64,000 bases of DNA from Pseudomonas pisciculturae (GCF_015461805.1 NZ_JACVZE010000001.1:558001-622000); one strand, 5' to 3'. Shown: positions 36,786-46,913, numbered from the stretch's first letter. The notes: generated by a model not told the origin, from the sequence alone. Program-made: numbers and translations.

Positions 36786-37886
36786 ATGCGCAGCATTTTT
36801 CTGCCCTTTGCGTTGCCTGTCAGCCTGGTTCTCTTCCTGTCCGCCTGCGGCCATGAAGACGCGGCCCAGACTACCGTCCGCCCGGCCATGGTGGTGCAGC
36901 CACAGCCGTCGGCACAGTCGGCCGACAGCTTCCCCGGCGAAGTGCGCGCTCGTTATGAGCCGGACCTGGCCTTTCGCATTGGCGGCAAGGTCAGTAAACG
37001 CCTGGTGGAGGAGGGCGAGCGAGTGAAGGCCAACCAGCCGCTGGCCGAACTCGACCCTCAGGACGTGCGCCTGCAACTTGAGGCCACCCGAGCCCAGGTT
37101 GCCGCCGCCGAGGCCAACCTGAGTCTGGTGCGCGCCGAACGTGACCGCTACAAGACCTTGCTGGACCGTCAGATGGTCAGCCGCTCCCAGTATGACAATT
37201 CCGAAAACCTCTACCGATCCGGCGAAGCACGCCTCAAGCAGATCAAGGCCGAGTTCGACGTCGCCAGCAACCAGGCGGGTTACTCCGTACTGCGCGCGCC
37301 CCAGGATGGCGTGGTCGCCAAGCGTGCGGTGGAAGTCGGCCAAGTGGTCTCCGCCGGCCAGACCGTCTTCACCCTGGCCACCGATGGCGAGCGCGAAGTG
37401 CTGATCAGCTTGCCGGAGCAAGGTTTTGGCCGCTTCAAGATCGGCCAGCCGGTGGCGGTTGAGTTGTGGAGCCAGCCCGACCAGCGCTTTACCGGGCGCA
37501 TTCGTGAGCTATCACCGGCGGCTGATCCGAAGTCACGCACCTTCGCTGCCCGTGTCGCGTTCACCGGCGGCAAAGTCCCGGCTGAACTGGGTCAAAGCGC
37601 ACGGGTTTTCATACAGGCCGACGGCGTTATTCCATTGTCGGTGCCGCTGTCTGCCCTCAGTGCAGAGAACGGCGCGTCCTACGTCTGGCGCGTGCAGCCG
37701 GACAACACCCTCAAGCGCACACCCGTGCGTATCGGCGCCTTCGGTGAAAAAACCGTGCCGGTGCTGGAAGGCTTGGCCCCCACCGACTGGGTGATCGCCG
37801 CCGGCGTGCATGTACTCCATGAGGGCCAGCAAGTGCGCCCGGTGGATCGCTCCAACCGAGTGGTCAATCTGGCGGCCAAGGAGTAA
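36786..37886 (+). CDS. RND efflux periplasmic adaptor (MexJ-like lipoprotein)
   Basis: Membrane fusion protein that links an RND pump to an outer-membrane channel. 366 residues: signal MRSIFLPFALPVSLVLFLSAC with Cys21 as lipid site. Then a barrel-sandwich/lipoyl part (FRIGGKVSKRLVEEGERVKANQPLAELDPQDV), an alpha-hairpin (about residues 95-150), a second lipoyl half (SVLRAPQDGVVAKRAVEVGQVVSAGQTVFTLA) and beta-barrel and membrane-proximal domains. Only six bases separate it from the pump gene. No outer-membrane channel gene is present, as in MexJK, which borrows OprM or OpmH. Confidence 0.92.
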   Translation: MRSIFLPFALPVSLVLFLSACGHEDAAQTTVRPAMVVQPQPSAQSADSFPGEVRARYEPDLAFRIGGKVSKRLVEEGERVKANQPLAELDPQDVRLQLEATRAQVAAAEANLSLVRAERDRYKTLLDRQMVSRSQYDNSENLYRSGEARLKQIKAEFDVASNQAGYSVLRAPQDGVVAKRAVEVGQVVSAGQTVFTLATDGEREVLISLPEQGFGRFKIGQPVAVELWSQPDQRFTGRIRELSPAADPKSRTFAARVAFTGGKVPAELGQSARVFIQADGVIPLSVPLSALSAENGASYVWRVQPDNTLKRTPVRIGAFGEKTVPVLEGLAPTDWVIAAGVHVLHEGQQVRPVDRSNRVVNLAAKE

Positions 37887-37892
37887 TCCCCG

Positions 37893-40800
37893 ATGGGTTT
37901 CAATCTTTCCGAATGGGCGTTGCGTAATCGCCAGATCGTACTGTTCCTGATGATCCTGCTGGCCGTGGTTGGCACCTTGTCCTACACCAAGCTGGGGCAA
38001 AGCGAAGACCCGCCGTTTACCTTCAAGGCCATGGTAATCAAGACCAATTGGCCAGGGGCCACGGCCCAGGAAGTCTCGCGCCAGGTCACCGAGCGCATCG
38101 AAAAGAAGCTGATGGAAACCGGCGAGTACGAGCGCATTGTTTCGTTCTCGCGCCCTGGTGAGTCCACGGTGACCTTCATTGCCCGCGACTCCATGCACTC
38201 GGCGCAGATTCCCGAGTTGTGGTACCAAGTGCGCAAGAAGATCAGCGATATCCGCCAGACCTTGCCTCCGGATATCCAGGGCCCGTTTTTCAATGACGAG
38301 TTCGGCACCACCTTCGGCAATATCTACGCCCTGACTGGCGACGGCTTCGACTATGCCGTGCTCAAGGACTACGCTGACCGTATCCAGATTCAGCTGCAAC
38401 GGGTTGCGGATGTGGGCAAGGTCGAGTTACTCGGCCTACAGGACGAGAAGATCTGGATCGAGCTGTCCAACCTCAAGCTCGCCACCCTCGGGCTGCCATT
38501 GGCCGCCGTACAGCAGGCACTGCAAGAGCAGAACGCAGTCTCCACCGCCGGGTTCTTCGAAACCCCAAGTGAGCGCGTGCAACTGCGCGTGTCAGGTAAC
38601 TTCAAGACGGTGGAAGAGATCCGCAACTTCCCGATACGTGTCGGCGACCGCACCTTCCGTATCGGCGACGTGGCCGACATCCATCGCGGTTTCAACGACC
38701 CACCGGCGCCGCGTATGCGCTACATGGGCGCCGATGCCATTGGCCTGGCCGTGGCGATGCGCGACGGCGGCGATATCCTGGTATTGGGCAAGGCGCTCGA
38801 AGGCGAATTCGCACGCCTGCAAAAGAACCTTCCGGCCGGCATGGAGCTGCGCAAGGTGTCAGACCAGCCAGCGGCGGTGAAAACCAGCGTCGGCGAATTC
38901 GTGCAGGTCTTGGCCGAGGCATTGGCCATCGTGTTGCTGGTGAGCTTCTTCTCCCTCGGCGTACGCACCGGCATGGTGGTGGCCCTGGCGATTCCGCTGG
39001 TGCTGGCGATGACCTTTGCCAGCATGTATTACCTCGGCATCGGCCTGCACAAGATCTCCCTCGGCGCACTGGTACTGGCGCTCGGTTTGCTGGTGGATGA
39101 CGCGATCATTGCCGTGGAAATGATGGCGATCAAAATGGAGCAGGGCTACGACCGTCTCAAGGCCGCCAGTTTCGCCTGGACCAGCACTGCGTTCCCGATG
39201 CTCACCGGTACGCTGATCACCGCAGCCGGCTTTCTGCCGATTGCCACCGCGCAATCCAGTACTGGCGAATACACCCGCTCGATCTTCCAGGTGGTGACTA
39301 TCGCGCTGCTGGCGTCGTGGGTCGCTGCGGTGGTGTTTGTGCCGTACCTGGGCGAAAAGCTCCTGCCAGACCTGGCGAAAATTCACGCAGCCAAACACGG
39401 CGCCGACGGGCCAGATCCCTACGGCACGCCTTTCTATCAGCGTGTAAGGCGTCTGGTGGAGTGGTGTGTGAACCGTCGCAAAACCGTAATCGTGCTGACC
39501 CTGCTGCTGTTTATCGGCTCGGTGGCGCTCTTTCGCTTCGTGCCGCAGCAGTTCTTTCCGGCCTCCGGTCGCCAGGAGCTGATGGTCGACCTGAAACTGG
39601 CCGAAGGCGCCTCTCTTAGCAACACTGCCGATCAGGTCAAACGCCTGGAAGCCCTGCTCAAGGACCACACCGGGATCGAAAACTACGTGGCTTATGTCGG
39701 CACCGGTTCGCCGCGTTTCTACCTGCCCCTGGACCAGCAACTGCCGGCCGCCAGCTTCGCGCAAATCGTGGTGCTGGCGAAGACGATCGAAGAACGAGAA
39801 AGCCTGCGCACCTGGCTGATCGAAACCCTCAATGAGCAATTCCCTGACCTGCGTTCACGCGTCACCCGCCTCGAAAACGGCCCGCCCGTGGGCTATCCGG
39901 TGCAGTTTCGCGTGACCGGCGAGCACATCGAAGAAGTCCGCGCGCTGGCACGCAAAGTCGCGGCCAAGGTTCGCGAAAATACCCACGTGGTCAACGTGCA
40001 CCTGGACTGGGAAGAGCCGAGCAAAATCGTCTACCTCAATATCGACCAGGACCGCGCCCGCGCCCTTGGCGTGAGCACGGCCAACCTGTCGAAATTTCTG
40101 CAGAGTTCGTTGACCGGCTCCAGCGTCAGCCAATACCGCGAGGACAACGAATTGATCGAGATCCTCCTGCGCGGGACTGTGCATGAACGCACTGAACTGT
40201 CGCTGCTGCCGAGCCTGGCAGTGCCGACCGACAATGGTAAAAGCGTGGCGCTGTCGCAAATCGCCACCCTCGAATACGGCTTTGAGGAAGGCATTATCTG
40301 GCACCGTAACCGCCTGCCCACCGTGACCGTTCGCGCCGATATCTACGGCAAGGAGCAACCGGCGACGCTGGTTCAGCAAATTCTGCCGACGCTCGCAGAG
40401 GTACGCGCCGAATTGCCGGACGGTTATCTTTTGGACGTAGGCGGTACCGTCGAAGACTCTGCACGCGGCCAGAACTCGGTGAAAGCCGGTGTACCGCTGT
40501 TTATCGTGGTGGTGTTGACCTTGCTGATGCTGCAACTGCGCAGCTTCTCACGCACTGCGATGGTGTTTCTGACGGCGCCGTTGGGCTTGATCGGCGTGAC
40601 GTTGTTCCTGCTGATATTCCGCCAGCCATTCGGTTTCGTGGCCATGCTGGGCACCATCGCGCTGTCGGGGATGATCATGCGTAATTCGGTGATCCTGGTG
40701 GACCAGATCGAACAAGACATCAAGGCTGGCCTGGCGCCATGGCAAGCGATCATCGAAGCCACCGTGCGCCGCTTCCGCCCGATTGTGCTGACCGCACTGG

Positions 40801-40958
40801 CGGCCGTGCTGGCGATGATCCCGCTGTCGCGCAGCGTGTTCTTCGGGCCGATGGCCGTGGCGATCATGGGTGGGTTGATTGTGGCGACGGCGTTGACCCT
40901 ATTGTTCCTGCCGGCCCTGTATGCTGCGTGGTTCCGAGTGAGGAAGGACGTCGCGTAA
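37893..40958 (+). CDS. RND multidrug efflux transporter (MexK-like)
   Basis: Inner-membrane proton-driven pump of 1021 residues, the normal RND size. Twelve TM helices with two large periplasmic loops are expected. TM4 shows LALGLLVDDAIIAVEMM (Asp402/Asp403, proton-relay pair). The N-terminus LSEWALRNRQIVLFLMILLAVVG is the first helix. Late motifs are GLIGVTLFLLIFRQPFGFVAMLGTIALSGMIMRNSVILVDQ and RRFRPIVLTALAAVLAMIPL. Likely cotranscribed with the adaptor and controlled by the divergent TetR gene. Specific drug range cannot be read from sequence. Confidence 0.94.
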   Translation: MGFNLSEWALRNRQIVLFLMILLAVVGTLSYTKLGQSEDPPFTFKAMVIKTNWPGATAQEVSRQVTERIEKKLMETGEYERIVSFSRPGESTVTFIARDSMHSAQIPELWYQVRKKISDIRQTLPPDIQGPFFNDEFGTTFGNIYALTGDGFDYAVLKDYADRIQIQLQRVADVGKVELLGLQDEKIWIELSNLKLATLGLPLAAVQQALQEQNAVSTAGFFETPSERVQLRVSGNFKTVEEIRNFPIRVGDRTFRIGDVADIHRGFNDPPAPRMRYMGADAIGLAVAMRDGGDILVLGKALEGEFARLQKNLPAGMELRKVSDQPAAVKTSVGEFVQVLAEALAIVLLVSFFSLGVRTGMVVALAIPLVLAMTFASMYYLGIGLHKISLGALVLALGLLVDDAIIAVEMMAIKMEQGYDRLKAASFAWTSTAFPMLTGTLITAAGFLPIATAQSSTGEYTRSIFQVVTIALLASWVAAVVFVPYLGEKLLPDLAKIHAAKHGADGPDPYGTPFYQRVRRLVEWCVNRRKTVIVLTLLLFIGSVALFRFVPQQFFPASGRQELMVDLKLAEGASLSNTADQVKRLEALLKDHTGIENYVAYVGTGSPRFYLPLDQQLPAASFAQIVVLAKTIEERESLRTWLIETLNEQFPDLRSRVTRLENGPPVGYPVQFRVTGEHIEEVRALARKVAAKVRENTHVVNVHLDWEEPSKIVYLNIDQDRARALGVSTANLSKFLQSSLTGSSVSQYREDNELIEILLRGTVHERTELSLLPSLAVPTDNGKSVALSQIATLEYGFEEGIIWHRNRLPTVTVRADIYGKEQPATLVQQILPTLAEVRAELPDGYLLDVGGTVEDSARGQNSVKAGVPLFIVVVLTLLMLQLRSFSRTAMVFLTAPLGLIGVTLFLLIFRQPFGFVAMLGTIALSGMIMRNSVILVDQIEQDIKAGLAPWQAIIEATVRRFRPIVLTALAAVLAMIPLSRSVFFGPMAVAIMGGLIVATALTLLFLPALYAAWFRVRKDVA

Positions 40959-40960
40959 TC

Positions 40961-41554
40961 ATGTTGGCCACTGTTTCAGCCCTGCTGCTGTTATTGCTTG
41001 CCCCCGGCCCGACCAACACCCTGCTGTTCCGCGCAGGCGTGTTGTTTGGGCTGCGGGCTTCGTGGAAGTTGGCGTTTATCGAGTGCCTGGCCTACCTGCT
41101 GCAGGTTTCGCTGTGGGGCGTGGCGCTGTTGTATCTGGCGGCGTATTCGCCGTGGGCGATGAAGGCCACGCAATTGGCGGCGGCCTGCTACCTGCTGTAT
41201 GTCTCGTACAAGCTCTGGCAGCGCAAGAACAGCTCTATCGATCCCAGCCGCGATCGTTTCTCCGGCCTGTATTTCTTCTGGCTGACGGTAATGAACCCCA
41301 AGGGGTTGTTGATCGTGTCGTTTATCGCACCGGTCGGCACCTTTGCCACGCTGTCAGGTTATGTCGGGTTCATGACCACGTTGGCGCTGGTGGTGATTCC
41401 TGTGGGGGCGGCGTGGATTGTGCTGGGTAGTCGCTTCGAAGGGATTCAAAAGGCCTGGTTGACGCCGTTGAAGATCAATCGCGCAACCTCGATTGCCATT
41501 GGTTGCTTTGCCACGTTGATGGTGGGGCGGTTGGCTGAGTCGGTGCTGCATTGA
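40961..41554 (+). CDS. LysE/RhtB-family amino-acid exporter
   Basis: 197-residue membrane protein with about five or six hydrophobic helices. N-terminal LLLLLLAPGPTNTLLFRAGVLFGLRASWKLAFIECLAYLLQVS carries the PGP(T)N signature of the LysE superfamily. Middle segment FFWLTVMNPKGLLIVSFIAPVG and C-terminal TSIAIGCFATLMVGRLAE also fit. Starts two bases after the RND pump stop, so it may ride on the efflux operon. Substrate unknown. Confidence 0.87.
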   Translation: MLATVSALLLLLLAPGPTNTLLFRAGVLFGLRASWKLAFIECLAYLLQVSLWGVALLYLAAYSPWAMKATQLAAACYLLYVSYKLWQRKNSSIDPSRDRFSGLYFFWLTVMNPKGLLIVSFIAPVGTFATLSGYVGFMTTLALVVIPVGAAWIVLGSRFEGIQKAWLTPLKINRATSIAIGCFATLMVGRLAESVLH

Positions 41555-41564
41555 AGCAATCTGT

Positions 41565-41640
41565 GTCTCAGTTTTTACGGTTATTGAGATAGTCTGGTTT
41601 TTCTGCTGTACTCAAGTCTCAGAAATCATAAATTTGAGAC
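41565..41640. promoter_or_regulatory. Paired inverted repeats GTCTCA...TGAGAC before the Fic gene
   Basis: GTCTCA (41565-41570) with TGAGAT (41585-41590), spacer 14; and GTCTCA (41616-41621) with TGAGAC (41635-41640), spacer 13. The two sites start 51 bases apart, close to five helical turns, and the second ends four bases before the Fic start codon. Fits an autoregulatory operator pair. Confidence 0.5.
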
Positions 41641-41644
41641 ATAG

Positions 41645-43012
41645 ATGATCAAATTTCCACCGAAGGTGCCGGAAGGGGTTTTCGAACTCATCACCCGGGA
41701 GCCTCACCTTCAGCATCTTACTGACTATATGAGGCTGTCTCAGCCAACGGATAGTCGGGGACGCTATTTGCACTTTGATCAGCTACGGCATCGTTTCCCT
41801 CAGCATCTGGATCAGACCCTATGCTGGGGGATCGTAAAGTTCGAACGCTCGCGCCTGTATCAGGAAATACTGCCAGTAGGCACTCCAGTGGCCTGGTGCA
41901 ACTTTGTATTAACGCCGACCGCACAACGTGTGGTCTCCACGGTCGACAGGTATGCCTCAACCGCCGCGCTTGAGTACATGAGCAGTAAGGTCGGGAAAGC
42001 TGCTCATATCAAGTATTTGCTTAACGATTTGATCGAAGATGAGGCCATCAGCAGCAGTCAGTTGGAAGGAGCGGCAACTACGACGCTCGTTGCAAAAGAC
42101 ATGTTGAAACGCGAACGGCTACCCAGAACTCCCGATGAAAAAATGATCATCGGTAATTACCAGATGATGCGGTTCGCATGGGAGAAGAGAAACGAACCGC
42201 TCAGTGTGGGCCTCATCGCGCAAATGCACGAGGTCGGTGTTGAGGGCATTGCAGATGATAAATATTCTCCCGGTAGCTTTCGTCTAAATGATGACGTGGT
42301 TGTCCAGGATGGCGATGGCAATGTTGTACATTCGCCACCTCCCGCAGCGGGGATTATCAAGCGGTTGGAGCGATTGGCGGATTGGATCAATACCTGTCAC
42401 GACGATGCAACGACCAATCGGTATCTGCATCCACTGATCAAAGGAATTTCTCTACACTTTGCCTTGGGTTACGAGCACCCCTTTCGGGATGGCAATGGTC
42501 GTGTAGCGCGTGCATTGTTTTACTGGTTTATGTTTAAAAGCGATTACGCGGCATTCAGGTACATCTCCATCAGTGTCCTGCTGAAGAATGCAGCTGTTCA
42601 ATACGGCACGTCTTATCTGTATACCGAGACGGATGAACTCGACCTGACGTACTTCATCGACTATCAGTGTTCCGTCGTGCAACGCGCAGTTGATGGCTTT
42701 AAGGAGTCTTACGAGAGAAGTGTTCGAGAGGCCGAGGTGTTCGAACGCTGGCTGTGGGAGTCGGGGCTTTATAAGAAACTCAATGAGAAACAGAAGACTG
42801 TATTTCAGGTCGCCAAGAGCGGTACTGCCAAGCAGTTCACAGCCGTTAATGTGAAGGAAAATCTAGGCTGTTCTTACAATACGGCGTCTGCCGTGCTCAA
42901 CGGACTGGTTGATTTGAATATTTTTGTCAAAAAGAAGCAGGGTCGCGAGTGGATATTTTCAATGCGAGATCAGGCAGAAATACAAAAGAATTGGTTAAAG
43001 ACGTCTCGTTGA
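41645..43012 (+). CDS. Fic-domain protein with N-terminal inhibitory motif and C-terminal winged helix
   Basis: Fic enzymes usually transfer AMP from ATP to a target hydroxyl. The 455-residue protein has core HPFRDGNGRVAR beginning at His278, matching the catalytic HxFx(D/E)GNGRxxR exactly. Upstream, SSQLEG (Ser137 to Gly142) fits the (S/T)xxxE(G/N) inhibitory helix, with Glu141 as the blocking residue; this is the class II, single-chain self-inhibited type. Residues from about 380 (EKQKTVFQVAKSGTAKQFTAVNVKENLGCSYNTASAVLNGLVDLNIFVKK) resemble a winged-helix DNA-binding domain. Base composition and codon use are more AT-rich than neighbours, suggesting acquisition. Target unknown. Confidence 0.9.
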   Translation: MIKFPPKVPEGVFELITREPHLQHLTDYMRLSQPTDSRGRYLHFDQLRHRFPQHLDQTLCWGIVKFERSRLYQEILPVGTPVAWCNFVLTPTAQRVVSTVDRYASTAALEYMSSKVGKAAHIKYLLNDLIEDEAISSSQLEGAATTTLVAKDMLKRERLPRTPDEKMIIGNYQMMRFAWEKRNEPLSVGLIAQMHEVGVEGIADDKYSPGSFRLNDDVVVQDGDGNVVHSPPPAAGIIKRLERLADWINTCHDDATTNRYLHPLIKGISLHFALGYEHPFRDGNGRVARALFYWFMFKSDYAAFRYISISVLLKNAAVQYGTSYLYTETDELDLTYFIDYQCSVVQRAVDGFKESYERSVREAEVFERWLWESGLYKKLNEKQKTVFQVAKSGTAKQFTAVNVKENLGCSYNTASAVLNGLVDLNIFVKKKQGREWIFSMRDQAEIQKNWLKTSR

Positions 43013-43019
43013 TTTGATG

Positions 43020-43050
43020 AATGCCCACGGTCCTCGAAACCGCGGGCATT
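43020..43050. terminator. Hairpin between convergent Fic and DUF4197 genes
   Basis: AATGCCC/GGGCATT outer and CGGT/ACCG inner stem, with a mismatch. No U-tract on either side, so efficiency is doubtful. Confidence 0.45.
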
Positions 43051-43057
43051 GTGGGTA

Positions 43058-43747
43058 TTACAACGCGCCAAACACTTTCTTCGCCAAACTGGTGGCCGCA
43101 GCCGCTGGGTTCTCGCGAATGGTTTCTTCCTGCTGCGCGATCATTTTGAACAGGCCGTCGAGCGCCTTTTCGGTCACGTAGTTTTCGACGTTGGCGCTCT
43201 TGGCGTCCACTGCGCCAAAGGCTGCCGCCTTACCGGCCAGGGCGTTGTATTGCTGGGCCACGCCAACCTTGTCAGTGGCAGCTTTGACGATGGGCAGGAA
43301 CTTGGCGCGGATTTGTTCGCGGCTGCTTTTGTTCAGGTATTGGGTGGCCGAATCCTGGCCGCCGCTGAGAATGCCCTTGGCGTCGGTCACGCTCATGTTC
43401 TTCACGGCGTTCACCAGGATCGGCTGAGCCTGGGTCACGGCGGTTTCAGCGGCTTTGTTCATGCTGGTTTCGAGCTGGGTGACTTGATCACCCATGCCGA
43501 ACATTTTCAGCTTGTCGGCGACGTTACCCAGCTTGCCGGGCAGGCCGATCTTCACTTCAGGGTTATTGCTGAAGCCTCCAGGTACGCCCAGTTGTTTCAC
43601 GGCGATCTGTGCGCCCTGGGTCAGTGCGTCCTTGAGGCCGCCGCTGGCATCGCCTTGGGACAGGCTGCTCAAGTCCAGGGCCATGGCGTTGGCGCCGAGC
43701 AGCAGGCCAGCGCACAGGGCAGTAAAGCGAAGAGAGTTACGGAGCAT
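43058..43747 (-). CDS. DUF4197 family exported protein
   Basis: 229-residue protein with signal peptide (MLRNSLRFTALCAGLLLGANAMA) and a helical domain: GLKDALTQGAQIAVKQLGVPGGFSNNPEVKIGLPGKLGNVADKLKMFGMGDQVTQLETSMNKAAETAVTQAQPIL, then ENYVTEKALDGLFKMIAQQEETIRENPAAAATSLAKKVFGAL. This is the DUF4197 pattern; function unknown. ATG 43747 has AAGGAA six bases upstream; an in-frame GTG two codons earlier overlaps that site. Confidence 0.87.
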   Translation of the reverse strand: MLRNSLRFTALCAGLLLGANAMALDLSSLSQGDASGGLKDALTQGAQIAVKQLGVPGGFSNNPEVKIGLPGKLGNVADKLKMFGMGDQVTQLETSMNKAAETAVTQAQPILVNAVKNMSVTDAKGILSGGQDSATQYLNKSSREQIRAKFLPIVKAATDKVGVAQQYNALAGKAAAFGAVDAKSANVENYVTEKALDGLFKMIAQQEETIRENPAAAATSLAKKVFGAL

Positions 43748-43769
43748 GGGCACTTCCTTTTAATCGAAT

Positions 43770-44171
43770 TCAGTGGGCCACAGCATCAACGCGCAGGCGC
43801 AAAGGTTGTGGGTCCTGGCCGTTGAGCTGCACAGAGTGCCGTTCGGTGGTGATAAACAGTAGCTTGCCATCCAGCTCGATGCGAGCACTCACCGAATAAC
43901 TGTGGCCGGGCTTGACCTGGGCGGGGTCGTAGCTCAGGTGGAAGGGCAACGGCACCTGGCCTTTGACCGGGCCTTTCTGCTCGGCGAGGGTCACCGCCGG
44001 TGCGTCGGCCAGGGAGACGTCTTGCAGGCTGACGCTCAAGGTGGCGGTCGGCGGCAGGGCGATACGTTGCAGGTAGAACACTTCGCCATCAAGGCTGGCT
44101 TTGGGCGCAGGGCTCATGGACTGGCAAGCTCCAAGCAGGGCGGTAAGGCCGAAGAGGATGATCTTTTTCAT
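43770..44171 (-). CDS. YbaY-family lipoprotein
   Basis: 133-residue lipoprotein: MKKIILFGLTALLGACQS (lipobox LGAC, Cys16). The mature domain is a small beta-barrel-like fold with EVFYLQRIALPPTATLSVSLQDVSLADAPAVTLAEQKGPVKGQVPLPFHLSYDPAQVKPGHSYSVSARIELDGKLLFITTERH, matching the YbaY/type III secretion pilotin-like (DUF306-associated) proteins. Outer-membrane association is expected. Lies upstream of DUF4197 on the same strand and downstream of plsB. Confidence 0.87.
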   Translation of the reverse strand: MKKIILFGLTALLGACQSMSPAPKASLDGEVFYLQRIALPPTATLSVSLQDVSLADAPAVTLAEQKGPVKGQVPLPFHLSYDPAQVKPGHSYSVSARIELDGKLLFITTERHSVQLNGQDPQPLRLRVDAVAH

Positions 44172-44190
44172 GGTGTGGCTCCTTGTAAGC

Positions 44191-44213
44191 GGCGCCGGAA
44201 ACCTCCCGGCGCC
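44191..44213 (-). terminator. Hairpin after plsB
   Basis: GGCGCCGG pairs with CCGGCGCC around a seven-base loop, between the plsB stop (44232) and the YbaY-like gene. No U-run follows on the minus strand, so it may only attenuate. Confidence 0.4.
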
Positions 44214-44231
44214 TTATTCAATCTAGCGGCT

Positions 44232-46733
44232 TTATTCAGTTTTGGGGGCCTGTGCTTCGACCGGCTCATCATCCACGCGATGTAACGCCACCTGGCGAAT
44301 CGACAAGCGAATCTCCGCCGGCAGTACGCGCTTGGCCGCGCCCTCGGCCAGTTCGCCGAGCATATCGTGGTAACTCAATTTGCCGGCTTCATCGCGGCGC
44401 AGCACATCTTGCTCCAGCAATGTCTGGATGAAATGTCGGAAAAGGCTCTTGTCGAAGAACTCCGGTGCGTTCAGGCCATGCAGGATCGACAGGCGCTGGG
44501 CCATGATCGTGCACAGGTCTTCCAGCTCTTCGGCGCTGATGCTGCTCTGCCCGCTGTTGAGCAGCAGCGAGATCGCCATGTAAAAGCGTTGCAGGGTTTG
44601 GGCGATGCTCTTGGACAGCAGCGTCAGCAACACAAAGTGCCGCGAGCTCGGCGCCGGGCGCAGGTAGATGTTGTTTTCGAAGCGCAGCAGGCCCTGTTCG
44701 ACGAAGGCTTCGAGCCATTGGTCGACGACCGTGTCCAACTCGTCCAGCGACCAGCGGATAAACAGTTCCGATTGCAGGTACGGGTACAGCGCGTGGGTGT
44801 AGCGCAGAATCTGCTCGCGGCTCATGCGCGAACTGCTCTGGAAGAAGCTCGCCAGCAACGCCGGCAGCGCGAAGATATGCAACACGTTGTTGCGGTAGTA
44901 GGTCATCAGGACGGCGTTCTGCTCGTCCAGGTACAGGATCTTACCGAGGGCGTCGCTCTGTTCCGACAGCAGGTCCATGTCCAAAACGTGCTTGATCAGC
45001 GCCAGGCCATCGCCCTCGGGCAAGGTGGTGTGAGGCGAGTAAGGCACGCGGCGCAGCAGCGCCAGGTACAGGTCCAGTTGGCGCGCCATGGCTTGTTCAT
45101 CCAGGGCCAGGCGTGTGGTGGACAGCAACGCAAGCGCCACCAGGTTGACCGGGTTCACCGCTGCGGCTTCGTTCAGATGGCGCGCCACCTGCTCGCCGAG
45201 ACGGTTGGTGGTTTCGTTGAGCCACGCCGGTTTGTAGTTCGGGCCCAGCTCTTGGGCGCGCCAATCCGGTTGCTCGCGGTCGAGGAATTCAGCCAGTTTG
45301 ATCGGCTCGCCGAAGTTGACCGCCACCTGGCCAAAACGCTGCTTGAGCGCACCGACCACTTTGAAAATATCGAAGATCGATTCTTTCTTCTTGGTCGCAC
45401 CGCGCAGTTCGCCGAGGTAGGTACGGCCTTCGAGCACGCGCTCATAGCCGATATACACCGGCACAAACACGATGGGCATGCGTGACGAGCGCAAGAAGCT
45501 GCGCAGGGTAATCGCCAGCATCCCGGTTTTTGGTTGCAGCATGCGCCCGGTGCGCGAGCGTCCGCCTTCGACGAAGTACTCCACCGGGAAGCCCTTGGTG
45601 AACAGCGTGTGCAGGTATTCGTTGAACACTGAGGTGTAGAGCGGGTTGCCCTTGAAGGTGCGGCGCATGAAAAACGCACCGCCACGGCGCAGCAGACTGC
45701 CGATGACTGGCATGTTCAGGTTGATGCCGGCGGCGATGTGCGGTGGGGTCAGGCCATTTTTGAACAGCAGATAGGACAGCAACAGATAGTCGATATGGCT
45801 GCGGTGACAAGGTACGTAGATCACCTCGTAACCCTGTGCAACCTTTTGCACGCCTTCGATGTTGTTGACCTTGATGCCGTCGTAGATTTTGTTCCAGAAC
45901 CAGCTCAGCACCACTTCAAGGAAGCGGATGGCGGTGTAGGTGTAGTCCGAGGCGATCTCGTTACCGTAGCGCAGGGCCTGGGCCTTGGCTTTTTCGGGGC
46001 TGATCTTTTCTCTTTCGGCTTCATCCGCAATGGCCTGGCGCACCAGCGGCATATTCACCAAGCCTTTCACCAGGTTACGGCGATGGGACAGGTCGGGGCC
46101 GATCACAGCGGTTTTCAGGTTACGAAAGTGCACACGCAGGATGCGCTGGGCCATGCGCACGGTGCGTTCGTGACCTTTATTGTGCTCGATCAATTCACGC
46201 AGGTTGATAGGCGCAGAGAATTGCACGCGGGTCTTGCGACCCAGGATCAGGATGCTCAGCAACCGGCGCAGGCGGCCGGTAACGGCCCAGCTGTCGGCAA
46301 ACAGCAGCTTCCACGGGCTGGACTCGCTTGCGGGGGACTGGCCCCAAAACACGCTGACGGGAATGATTTGTGCATTCTCTTCGGCATGCTCGGTGAGGGT
46401 ATTGACCAGGCGGGTCAGGGTTGGCGGCGCGCCGCGCTTGTCCTGGCGGCCGAGCCAGTCTGGCTCCGGCGTGAGGTAGAAGAACGCCGCGGGTTCCATC
46501 AGCGGGCCTACCGATACCGGCAGCACCGGGCGCGGCAGGCCGGCCTTGGTGCACTCGGCATCGACCACGGCCAATTCGGTGAGGGAGGGCGATTGCAGGA
46601 CGTAGAACACCGGCCGGCTGCGGTCCAGGTTGAGGGTAAGGGACGACTGGTTGATCGTCTCTGAGCGAACCCAGAGGTACAACAGTCGGCGCAAGGTGCC
46701 AAACACCAGACGGCGGAACGGGGAGCGGGTCAT
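44232..46733 (-). CDS. plsB: Glycerol-3-phosphate 1-O-acyltransferase
   Basis: First step of phospholipid synthesis: acylates glycerol-3-phosphate at position 1, at the inner membrane. The 833-residue protein has the usual length. Catalytic HX4D is in [20 protein letters not shown], followed by [46 protein letters not shown] and [17 protein letters not shown], blocks I-IV of the family in order. A long C-terminal helical part follows. No signal peptide; it associates peripherally with the membrane. Divergent from the cold-shock gene. Confidence 0.96.
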   Translation of the reverse strand: MTRSPFRRLVFGTLRRLLYLWVRSETINQSSLTLNLDRSRPVFYVLQSPSLTELAVVDAECTKAGLPRPVLPVSVGPLMEPAAFFYLTPEPDWLGRQDKRGAPPTLTRLVNTLTEHAEENAQIIPVSVFWGQSPASESSPWKLLFADSWAVTGRLRRLLSILILGRKTRVQFSAPINLRELIEHNKGHERTVRMAQRILRVHFRNLKTAVIGPDLSHRRNLVKGLVNMPLVRQAIADEAEREKISPEKAKAQALRYGNEIASDYTYTAIRFLEVVLSWFWNKIYDGIKVNNIEGVQKVAQGYEVIYVPCHRSHIDYLLLSYLLFKNGLTPPHIAAGINLNMPVIGSLLRRGGAFFMRRTFKGNPLYTSVFNEYLHTLFTKGFPVEYFVEGGRSRTGRMLQPKTGMLAITLRSFLRSSRMPIVFVPVYIGYERVLEGRTYLGELRGATKKKESIFDIFKVVGALKQRFGQVAVNFGEPIKLAEFLDREQPDWRAQELGPNYKPAWLNETTNRLGEQVARHLNEAAAVNPVNLVALALLSTTRLALDEQAMARQLDLYLALLRRVPYSPHTTLPEGDGLALIKHVLDMDLLSEQSDALGKILYLDEQNAVLMTYYRNNVLHIFALPALLASFFQSSSRMSREQILRYTHALYPYLQSELFIRWSLDELDTVVDQWLEAFVEQGLLRFENNIYLRPAPSSRHFVLLTLLSKSIAQTLQRFYMAISLLLNSGQSSISAEELEDLCTIMAQRLSILHGLNAPEFFDKSLFRHFIQTLLEQDVLRRDEAGKLSYHDMLGELAEGAAKRVLPAEIRLSIRQVALHRVDDEPVEAQAPKTE

Positions 46734-46833
46734 AGGCGAGCTGCTTCAAGTGGGTAAAACCGAGCAGGCGCTCGGGCGGGTAGTGTGCCGTATTCGCCGA
46801 AAATCGGCAAAAAAGCAGCGAAGTAAACTTGAG

Positions 46834-46861
46834 TTGATCGTTTTTGAGCCTGCCATATACT
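46834..46861 (+). promoter_or_regulatory. Sigma-70 promoter of the cold-shock gene
   Basis: TTGATC (46834-46839), 16-base spacer, TATACT (46856-46861). Transcription would start near 46868, giving a leader of about 46 bases before ATG 46914. Confidence 0.6.
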
Positions 46862-46913
46862 CGGCAGTTCAATGCGGCACTCAACAATAAAAATGCATGT
46901 GGGAGTAAAACAG

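Noticed and set aside
36057..37421. 454-residue minus-strand frame covering tetR-type and adaptor genes
   Set aside because: Only the part to 36692 has a TetR pattern; the rest is antisense to the adaptor gene.
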